Of a stretch of DNA of 64,000 nucleotides, positions 47,062 through 54,088 are shown in pieces. Source of the stretch: Flavobacteriaceae bacterium MAR_2009_75 (lineage in GTDB: Bacteria > Bacteroidota > Bacteroidia > Flavobacteriales > Flavobacteriaceae); contig PHTZ01000001.1 in assembly GCA_002813285.1 (NCBI GenBank), positions 434,001 to 498,000 of the forward strand, given 5' to 3'. Every line of letters starts with the position of its first letter. The stretch's first letter is position 1. The notes under the pieces were generated by a model. The model was given only the letters and a program-made list of their open reading frames with translations, had not been told where the DNA came from and ran no database searches. The position numbers and the translations under genes were made by a program.

Positions 47062-48026
47062 ATATTCTCATATCTTCTGCCGGAAGGCGCGTATCTCTTA
47101 TTAGGGCATTTCAGAAAGAACTTAAAAAAATCTTTCCAGAAGGCAAGGTTTATGCTTCAGATGCTGACCCGATTTTATCAGGTGCTTGTCAAATCGCAGA
47201 TGGCTACTTTAAAGTACCTTATTTATCAGAACCTGATTATTTTGATATATTGATAAAGGAGTGTACGGAACGGAATATCGACTTAATCATTCCAACAATT
47301 GATACCGAATTACTTCCTCTTGCGCAAAAAAGATCACTTTTAGAAAGAAATGGTATAATACCCTTGGTTGCCTCAGAAAAGTTTGTTGGCAAGTGTCGAG
47401 ACAAAAGAGAAATTCATAAGTTTTTTGAATCTCATCAGGTTTCTGTTGCCAGAGAATATGATAAAAAGAACTTTAAACTACCGCTATTCATTAAACCTAT
47501 TGATGGTAGTCGAAGTGTCGATACATACTTAATCAAAGAGGAGAGCGAATTGACCGATTATCATTTTGAAAATGATAAATTAATGTTCTTAGAATATTTA
47601 AATCATGATGAATATGACGAATTCACATGTGACCTTTATTATGGCAGGGATCATGAGCTAAAATGTATTGTACCCCGTAAGCGAATAGAAGTGAGGGATG
47701 GGGAGGTATATAAAGCGCTTACCGTATACAATAGACTTGTACCCTTTTTACAAGAAAAATTAGCAAAAGTTGATGGTGCCATAGGATGTTTAACCGCTCA
47801 ATTCTTTCTACACAGTCAGAACAATAATATTTACGCCATTGAAATTAACCCACGGTTTGGAGGAGGGTATCCATTATCCTATTTGTCAGGTGCAAATTAC
47901 CCTAAATGGATAATAGAAGAATACGGCAAAGGAAGTAAAATTGAGAAAGCGTTTGACTGTTGGGAAAAAGACTTGCTAATGATTCGTTACGACGATGAAA
48001 TTTTAGTACATGGATATAAAGGTTAA
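47058..48026 (+). CDS. ATP-grasp ligase (CarB-like)
   Basis: ATP-dependent carboxylate-amine or carboxylate-thiol ligase family. N-terminal pre-ATP-grasp motif ISSAGRRVSLIRAF, an FIKPIDGSRSVD phosphate loop near 137 and the metal-binding AIEINPRFGGGYP near 268 are visible. In known enzymes such proteins join an amino acid or other acid to an amine. The neighbouring genes would make a 4-amino sugar, so amino-acylation of that sugar is a plausible role (inference). It overlaps the GT2 by 4 bp and the HAD gene by 17 bp. Confidence 0.88.
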   Translation: MNILISSAGRRVSLIRAFQKELKKIFPEGKVYASDADPILSGACQIADGYFKVPYLSEPDYFDILIKECTERNIDLIIPTIDTELLPLAQKRSLLERNGIIPLVASEKFVGKCRDKREIHKFFESHQVSVAREYDKKNFKLPLFIKPIDGSRSVDTYLIKEESELTDYHFENDKLMFLEYLNHDEYDEFTCDLYYGRDHELKCIVPRKRIEVRDGEVYKALTVYNRLVPFLQEKLAKVDGAIGCLTAQFFLHSQNNNIYAIEINPRFGGGYPLSYLSGANYPKWIIEEYGKGSKIEKAFDCWEKDLLMIRYDDEILVHGYKG

Positions 48027-48669
48027 TTCACAAACAGTGGTAGTATTCGACCTTGATGATACACTTTACAATGAACTCAGCTACCTACAATCGGCCTACC
48101 GAGAAATAGCCTTAAAAACGGCTCCTAAAAGTTGGCACAAACTTTATTTACAAATGTTCTCATTGTACCGATGCAACGAGAATGTCTTTGATTTTCTGGC
48201 AAAGAATCATAATCTTGATAAAAGTGAATTAATTACCCTCTATCGAAACCACAAACCAAAAATTGCACTGGCCGAAGGGGTTGCAGAACTATTTCAAAAA
48301 TTAAGAGAGAAAAAAGCAGGTCTAGGCCTTATCACAGATGGTAGAACGGGCACGCAACGGGCAAAGTTAAAAGCTTTGGGTATAGAAAATTCATTTGATT
48401 GTATCGTCATTTCAGAAGAGTTTGGTTCTGAAAAACCATCGGAAGAGAATTATTTGGCCATTGAAAACCAATTGCCTGAGTATACTGACTTTTATTACGT
48501 AGCGGATAATGTAAAAAAAGACTTTATAGCGCCAAATCAACTTGGCTGGGAAACCATAGGTGTTTTAGATAATGGCCTAAACATTCATAATGATGCTCAC
48601 CTATATATGACTAAAAAACATCTTCCCAAAAATTATGTTTATAGAATTGGTGATATAAATATCATCTAA
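48010..48669 (+). CDS. HAD-family hydrolase
   Basis: Predicted phosphatase of HAD subfamily IA. Motif I is VVFDLDDTLYNEL near residue 11, motif II LGLITDGRTGTQRAK near 100, and a late DNVKKDFIAPNQLGWETIGV corresponds to motifs III/IV. There is no signal peptide, so it acts in the cytoplasm. It closes the tightly overlapping PglC-GT2-ATP-grasp-HAD unit. It may remove a phosphate from a precursor used by the ATP-grasp enzyme; the substrate is unknown. Confidence 0.88.
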   Translation: MDIKVNSQTVVVFDLDDTLYNELSYLQSAYREIALKTAPKSWHKLYLQMFSLYRCNENVFDFLAKNHNLDKSELITLYRNHKPKIALAEGVAELFQKLREKKAGLGLITDGRTGTQRAKLKALGIENSFDCIVISEEFGSEKPSEENYLAIENQLPEYTDFYYVADNVKKDFIAPNQLGWETIGVLDNGLNIHNDAHLYMTKKHLPKNYVYRIGDINII

Positions 48670-49029
48670 TCATCTACATACATGTACTCAAGGTATAGGT
48701 AAAAACTTTAATTAACACCAATTACTAAACTAAAGCAATTAAATTTAATAGCACTCGTTTTAAATACTAAAGAAAACTATTTAACTGAATATTCTTAATT
48801 ATTTCATAAAATACATCTAAGAGTTGTATTTCATCGTAAATATTTACACTTAAACCCCATAAACAAGATTAAGTGTCTTTAAAAACAAATGCCCCACGAA
48901 AATCTAATTCTCATCAATGGCTAGCGACATTGAGAGAGGAAATCATACTATCTATTTATCATAGATATCCTGTATTCTTCTTACTTTTCATTAGATAAGG
49001 GGCTATAATCAAATTTTTAGCTCTTACAA
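48670..49029. other. Non-coding gap with one inverted repeat
   Basis: 360 bp, no ORF. ACACTTAA (48846-48853) and TTAAGTGT (48869-48876) can pair across a 15-base loop and are followed by CTTT, a weak terminator-like structure. No consensus promoter was seen before the gene at 49030. Confidence 0.35.
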
Positions 49030-51075
49030 TTGACAAGATTAGAAAAAAGATTTAAAAGTCTTGATGGAAAAAAGGTCATTTTTACAGACTTTTTTGATAC
49101 CCTCGTGCACCGATCGGTACACCCGAACTATACATTGCGCTTATGGGCAAAATGTATTATTCGCGAACTCGGAGTTGAAATTACATCTGAACAACTTTTC
49201 AGTATAAGAGCTAATGCCCACACATTTTTATCTACTAGGGAAAACAAAAATTCGTTAGAAATTGACTATACTTTGTTGATACACGAAGTGTTTCTGAGAT
49301 TGCAACACAACAATCTCTTGCAAGGTGTGAGCCTCAATGTCTTTGAATCACTTTTTAAACAGGCTGACACTATTGCAGAAACTTCGGTTCAGTTTAAAAA
49401 CGATAACCTCATTCAAGATTTATTCAAACTGAAGGAAAAGGGATACAACATCTATCTCTTGTCCGACTTCTACCTTTCCAAAGAAATCATTTTGAAAATT
49501 ATTGAACATCATGGTTTTTCGAATTTATTTAGAGACGTTTTTATTTCAAGCAATGAAGGGGTTTGTAAAGAAAACGGATCGCTTTATCAGCACGTGCTTA
49601 ATCAACTGAATATCGACCCCTCAGAAGTAGTAATGATTGGCGATAATAAGAACAGTGATGTCTTAAACGCAAAACGTCATGGTGTTACAGCCATTCATTT
49701 GAAACATAGGTCGCACAAGTTTAGAAACAAAAAAAATCTTTTTGGTACCGATAAAAAAGATTTTTATAGGGTTTGTAAGTCAATGGAAAAAAAGTGTTTG
49801 AGAAGCGAACACCCCTTTAGTGAGTATGTTACACACTTCTATTTTTTTACAGAAAGACTTTATATAAATGCTAAAAAAAACGGTATTAAAAATTTATATT
49901 TTTTAGCCCGTGAAGGTCACTATTTAAAAAAACTATTTGATTGTTATCAAGATTTAAACCAGATACCAGAAGATAATAGAATAAAAACACATTATTTAAA
50001 GGCATCCAGACAGTCGGCCACCCAACTAGCCTTAAAACCTTTAGAAGAAGAAAACTTTAAGAAATTAACAAAGAAATTCGGCGAAATGTCGCTGAGTCAT
50101 TTTTTAGATTGGTTTCCTTTCGATACAGACGTTAAGCAACAAATCATTGACGAATTAAATTATCCCTCCGACAAGTTGCACACTCAATTTCCTACTTCTG
50201 AAGCAATGCTTCTGCTCAGAGCGAATAGCACTTTTCAAAATGCTTATGCCGATAATAGACAGCTTCAAAAAAAGGCTTTCATAAGTTACTTGAATTCTTT
50301 TGGAGCCAATTACCAATCCGAAGGTCTTACCTTGGTTGATGTAGGTTGGGGGGGTACAATGCAAGAAGCGCTATATAAGTTCTTTAACAAAAAAATCCCC
50401 GTTACCGGTTATTATTTAGGACTCAAGGAAATTTATAATATTGAGAACGATACGAAACGTTTTGGACTGAACTTCTCTATTTACCCAAACAGTACATTTT
50501 CAGATGAAATTCTAATGGCTAACGGGCAACTGTATGAACAACTTCTAGCGGCTCCACATGGCAGTACGTTGTATTATAATTTAGATTCCAGGAATCCCAC
50601 CATGGAGTTTCATGAGGAAAATGAAAAATATAATTACGGTCATTTAATTGCACCCATTCAAGATTTTATGTTCGAAAGGTTTAAAGAACTTTTTAAAGAG
50701 CTAAGAAGCGTTGATTATACTCAAGAAATGGTTCAAGACTATATGACAGATATGGCTTTACGTACCGGTATCTTTTCTACTAAAGAAAAAATTAAGTTCA
50801 TAAATCAACTCTCAAAGGGGTTTTACCAAAATGTAGGCGCAAATAAGGTGGGTATCGCTTATAATCCAAAACAATTAAAAGCAAGTAAGTCTACTCTATT
50901 GAAAAGATTTATAATATCCCCAGAAAAAGTCTTTAGATATTTAGTTAAGCTAAAGCCTTTCTTATACAGTAAAGGACTCTACTGGGCTTCAAAACCAATT
51001 GATTTAACGTATTACTACATTAAATTTAATTGTTGGGCAAAAAAGAAATGGTTCAATAAAGGACTCATTTCTTAA
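49030..51075 (+). CDS. Two-domain HAD hydrolase (COG5610-like) of polysaccharide loci
   Basis: Residues 1-240 are a HAD phosphatase: motif I FTDFFDTLVH near 19, LLSDFYLSKE near 144 and IGDNKNSDV near 203. Residues about 265-640 are a second large domain of unknown fold (NLYFLAREGHYLKKLF, HYLKASRQSATQ, DVGWGGTMQEALYKFF), found with HAD domains in capsule and O-antigen loci and usually called COG5610. A C-terminal basic helical tail follows. Start is TTG; the next Met would delete motif I. A seven-base G tract at 50348-50354 encodes WGG. A role in modifying the polymer or a glycosyl phosphate is inferred. Confidence 0.82.
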   Translation: MTRLEKRFKSLDGKKVIFTDFFDTLVHRSVHPNYTLRLWAKCIIRELGVEITSEQLFSIRANAHTFLSTRENKNSLEIDYTLLIHEVFLRLQHNNLLQGVSLNVFESLFKQADTIAETSVQFKNDNLIQDLFKLKEKGYNIYLLSDFYLSKEIILKIIEHHGFSNLFRDVFISSNEGVCKENGSLYQHVLNQLNIDPSEVVMIGDNKNSDVLNAKRHGVTAIHLKHRSHKFRNKKNLFGTDKKDFYRVCKSMEKKCLRSEHPFSEYVTHFYFFTERLYINAKKNGIKNLYFLAREGHYLKKLFDCYQDLNQIPEDNRIKTHYLKASRQSATQLALKPLEEENFKKLTKKFGEMSLSHFLDWFPFDTDVKQQIIDELNYPSDKLHTQFPTSEAMLLLRANSTFQNAYADNRQLQKKAFISYLNSFGANYQSEGLTLVDVGWGGTMQEALYKFFNKKIPVTGYYLGLKEIYNIENDTKRFGLNFSIYPNSTFSDEILMANGQLYEQLLAAPHGSTLYYNLDSRNPTMEFHEENEKYNYGHLIAPIQDFMFERFKELFKELRSVDYTQEMVQDYMTDMALRTGIFSTKEKIKFINQLSKGFYQNVGANKVGIAYNPKQLKASKSTLLKRFIISPEKVFRYLVKLKPFLYSKGLYWASKPIDLTYYYIKFNCWAKKKWFNKGLIS

Positions 51076-51088
51076 GGGCAATCATTTC

Positions 51089-52267
51089 CTAAAATTTAGT
51101 AATCACAAACTCAGACCTTCTGTTTACTTTATGTTTCTCTTCATTACAGTAAGTGGCATCGTCACATTCGTTTAGCAACTCTTCTTCTCCTTTCGCCTGT
51201 ACCTGCAGTCTGTCTTTCGCAACCCCTAATGTTATAAGATATTTCAAAGTTCTTTCAACCCTTCTTTTCGATAACCAGCTATTGTATTCATTAGTTCCCC
51301 TTGAATCTGTATGTGACGAAATTTCAAGTTCTAGCTGAGGATATTTATTGATAATATCTGAAAGTCCTTTCAGAACTTTTCTAGAGTCTTCAGAAAGATA
51401 CGATGAGTTTAGAGCGAAGTAAATATGCCCTAGGGCGTTAATTTCATCTACAATACGCTTTTTCCTGGCGTTTTCAGCTGCAAGTTTAGCTTCTTCGATA
51501 GCTTTTTGTTCAGCCAACATTTTTTTTCTGGCCAATTCTTGAGCTAAAGCTTCTTCTGAGCGCTTAATAGCCTCTAATGAATCTTGCTTTCTTTGCCTTT
51601 CTTTCTCAAGAGCTTCAATTTGAGCAAGTTTTTTCTCTCCTTTTTTAGATAGTTCCTTTTCAATTCCAAATCTATAAACTACGCTAGCAGCGTGCTGTAA
51701 GTGATTGGTGCCCAAATTACCGATTCTCCATTTACCCGAAGAATTTAAGTCTATAGCTATTTTTTCGCTTATCCAGGTCCTTAATCCTACTACCGCGTTG
51801 TAAGTTCCTCTTGGCTCCTCACTGGCTGATGTATAACCCAATCCTACACCTACGTATGGGTCAAACCAAGAATCTCTACCCAATAACTTCATTAGGTCAT
51901 AAGTTAGCCTAGAATCTATGCCATAATAGTCCATTTCCTCTTGAATAATCTCACCATCAATTAATTTGCCAACCCTATATTTATTATAAGACCCGATAGC
52001 TTCAACACCGAGACCACTTTTAAAATATCTACCAATATTTATTCGCGATGGATAAGGGAGGGCGTTCCACTGGTCACCGACCGAGAAAAGCTCATCAAAG
52101 ACATCACCTGAGTCATCAATTATATTGTATCCGATACCAACATGCCAAGAACGGGCAATCACACTATCTTTTGAAGTTAAGTTAATCTCATATTCTTTAT
52201 CTTGAGAGAAAGAAGATTGAGATATAAGGCAAAGTAAAGCCAGAGTGACTTTTATAAAATGATTCAT
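51089..52267 (-). CDS. OmpA-family outer membrane protein
   Basis: An N-terminal signal peptide (LALLCLISQSSFSQ), a beta-barrel of about 180 residues (WHVGIGYNIIDD, NIGRYFKSGLG, GVGLGYTSAS), a charged coiled-coil linker rich in Lys/Glu/Ala (about 205-270) and a C-terminal OmpA domain with ISSHTDSRGTNEYN and LSKRRVERTLKYL that binds peptidoglycan. It tethers the outer membrane. It faces the HAD gene tail to tail with only 13 bp between. A -7 box (TATTTTTG, 52304-52297) lies 30 bp before its start. Confidence 0.93.
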   Translation of the reverse strand: MNHFIKVTLALLCLISQSSFSQDKEYEINLTSKDSVIARSWHVGIGYNIIDDSGDVFDELFSVGDQWNALPYPSRINIGRYFKSGLGVEAIGSYNKYRVGKLIDGEIIQEEMDYYGIDSRLTYDLMKLLGRDSWFDPYVGVGLGYTSASEEPRGTYNAVVGLRTWISEKIAIDLNSSGKWRIGNLGTNHLQHAASVVYRFGIEKELSKKGEKKLAQIEALEKERQRKQDSLEAIKRSEEALAQELARKKMLAEQKAIEEAKLAAENARKKRIVDEINALGHIYFALNSSYLSEDSRKVLKGLSDIINKYPQLELEISSHTDSRGTNEYNSWLSKRRVERTLKYLITLGVAKDRLQVQAKGEEELLNECDDATYCNEEKHKVNRRSEFVITKF

Positions 52268-52296
52268 AACCGAATAAGATTTGGGCGTTCTCTACA

Positions 52297-52304
52297 CAAA
52301 AATA
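52297..52304 (-). promoter_or_regulatory. Possible -7 box for the OmpA-family gene
   Basis: TATTTTTG on the minus strand matches TAnnTTTG, with a predicted leader near 23 nt. No TTG at the proper -33 spacing. Confidence 0.35.
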
Positions 52305-52397
52305 CCCGGTGCTCATCAAGTATTTGAAAAAAGTATGTGAATTGCATTGATTCTCGTCGGAATGCACCTAACGGCATGTGAACCACTAATCTAAGTC

Positions 52398-52895
52398 TTA
52401 ATTGATTACCACCTTCTTATCAGTTTTGTCCAATAGGAATGTTGAAAATGGTGCCATGAATGAAGAGCTAGACTCTTTTGATGAGTTGCCTTTACTTTCA
52501 GTAAGAAATAATGAATCTTGAGTTGATTTGCTGAGAACCAACCGGGAAGCCGTGTTGGCATTAAAGTTCCGATGCCTATAAAACAATATCATATTCGTTG
52601 AAAAATCTACCTTGGGAAGCGGAAGCCCAGGTTTTCTGGTTTTATTGATCTTCGAGTACAACTTCTGAAGACTTTTAAAGTCTCTAATGACCAATACACG
52701 TTCCACACTTGTACTATCTATATAATCACTCGAAAGCGGTGTCAAGGTGGACTTCGCTGAGTCATTTTCGCTTAAAATTCGATTTGGTTTGTTTTTTTGC
52801 CCTTTACAGGATAAAGCAACGAAAACCAATAAAATTAATAGCAAAGATATTTTAACCGTAAGTTTTGTCGAACCTACTCTTATATGCTTCTTCAT
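52398..52895 (-). CDS. Small lipoprotein of unknown function
   Basis: A 165-residue protein whose hydrophobic start ends in LVFVALSCKGQ, giving a lipidated Cys near 30. The mature part is polar, with no known domain that I recognise; it contains FSTNMILFYRHRNFNANT and VLSKSTQDSLFLTESKGN, like short beta-rich envelope proteins. Its start overlaps the end of bshA by 44 bp, an unusually long overlap, but the lipobox needs this frame and no later Met would fit. Probably co-transcribed with bshA. Confidence 0.7.
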   Translation of the reverse strand: MKKHIRVGSTKLTVKISLLLILLVFVALSCKGQKNKPNRILSENDSAKSTLTPLSSDYIDSTSVERVLVIRDFKSLQKLYSKINKTRKPGLPLPKVDFSTNMILFYRHRNFNANTASRLVLSKSTQDSLFLTESKGNSSKESSSSFMAPFSTFLLDKTDKKVVIN

Positions 52896-53997
52896 AAAGA
52901 TTTTCGTACAACGGTAGAACTTTTAAAATGTCAAATCTTTGAGCCGATTCTCCTGCATTCTGTTTAAACTTTTCAAGGACCTCTTCATCACTTAAAATTT
53001 TAAGAGCATTTTTGGCCATTTCCTCCACGTCTCCCACATCACTCAAAAACCCGGTGACCCCTTCAATATTCACCTCAGGAATACCTCCGGCGTTACTTGA
53101 AATGACCGGCACCTTATTTATCATGGCTTCTAGAGCGGCAAGACCGAAACTTTCTGATTCCGAAGGAAGCAAAAATAAATCTGAGAAACATAGTATACGG
53201 TCTATTTCGTTACTATTACCCAAAAAGATTACTTTATCCGAAATTCCCAAGTTATCGCACAAACGTTCTGCAACTTCTTTTTGGGGCCCCTCGCCTACCA
53301 TTACCAATTTCGCTGGTATTTTTTTCTGAATACGGTTAAACACCTCTACAACATCAGGTATGCGCTTTACTTTTCTGAAATTGCTGATATGCGTAATGAT
53401 TTTTTCATTGTCTTCCGCCATAAGCGAACGCTGACAATCGGTAAACGTAGTGCTATACTTCTTTTTATCTATAAAGTTCGGCACCACTTTTATCTCCTTC
53501 CTTATATCAAAAAACTCCAAAGTTCTTTGCTTTAGATTTTCGGAAACCGAAGTAACTACATCAGACTGATTAATACTGAAGGTAACGGCAGGTTTATAAA
53601 ATGGATGTTTGCCCACTAAAGTTATATCGGTACCGTGAAGTGTCGTAATCATAGGCACATAAATACCTTCTTCTTCCAACATCTTTTTGGCCATATAACC
53701 CGCATATGCATGGGGTATTGCATAATGCACATGAAGCAAATCTATATGGTGAAGCTTAATCGTATCGACCAGTTTACTGGAGAGGGCCAGTTCATAGGGT
53801 TGATAATGAAAAAGGGGATATTCAGGTACGTGAACTTCATGAAAATGAATGTTGTTACTCAGTAAACTTAAACGCACCGGCTGTCGGTAGGTAACAAAAT
53901 GCACCTCGTGCCCCCTATCGGCAAGGGCAATACCTAATTCGGTTGCAACCACTCCACTACCACCAAAGGTAGGGTAACAAACAATAGCTATTTTCAT
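52852..53997 (-). CDS. bshA: BshA, N-acetyl-alpha-D-glucosaminyl L-malate synthase
   Basis: First enzyme of bacillithiol synthesis; joins GlcNAc from UDP-GlcNAc to L-malate. The 381 residues are a GT4 enzyme with the BshA opening MKIAIVCYPTFGGSGVVATELG, HYAIPHAYAGYMAKKML, ITTLHGTDITLVGKHP and LPSESESFGLAALEAM (EX7E). Bacteroidota commonly carry bshA apart from bshB/bshC, which are not in this window. A TAAATTTG box at 54009-54002 lies only a few bases before the start, so the message may have almost no leader. Confidence 0.95.
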   Translation of the reverse strand: MKIAIVCYPTFGGSGVVATELGIALADRGHEVHFVTYRQPVRLSLLSNNIHFHEVHVPEYPLFHYQPYELALSSKLVDTIKLHHIDLLHVHYAIPHAYAGYMAKKMLEEEGIYVPMITTLHGTDITLVGKHPFYKPAVTFSINQSDVVTSVSENLKQRTLEFFDIRKEIKVVPNFIDKKKYSTTFTDCQRSLMAEDNEKIITHISNFRKVKRIPDVVEVFNRIQKKIPAKLVMVGEGPQKEVAERLCDNLGISDKVIFLGNSNEIDRILCFSDLFLLPSESESFGLAALEAMINKVPVISSNAGGIPEVNIEGVTGFLSDVGDVEEMAKNALKILSDEEVLEKFKQNAGESAQRFDILKVLPLYENLYEEAYKSRFDKTYG

Positions 53998-54001
53998 CGT
54001 T

Positions 54002-54009
54002 CAAATTTA
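54002..54009 (-). promoter_or_regulatory. -7 box directly before bshA
   Basis: TAAATTTG on the minus strand, ending 5 bp from the bshA ATG. It would give a leaderless or nearly leaderless mRNA. No TTG at 19-bp distance. Confidence 0.3.
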
Positions 54010-54088
54010 ACCAAAACTACAATCTATGTCGGTAATGCTACCACGTAATTTCAAAACGGATTAGTTAAGGTTTAGTTAAGATAACCAC

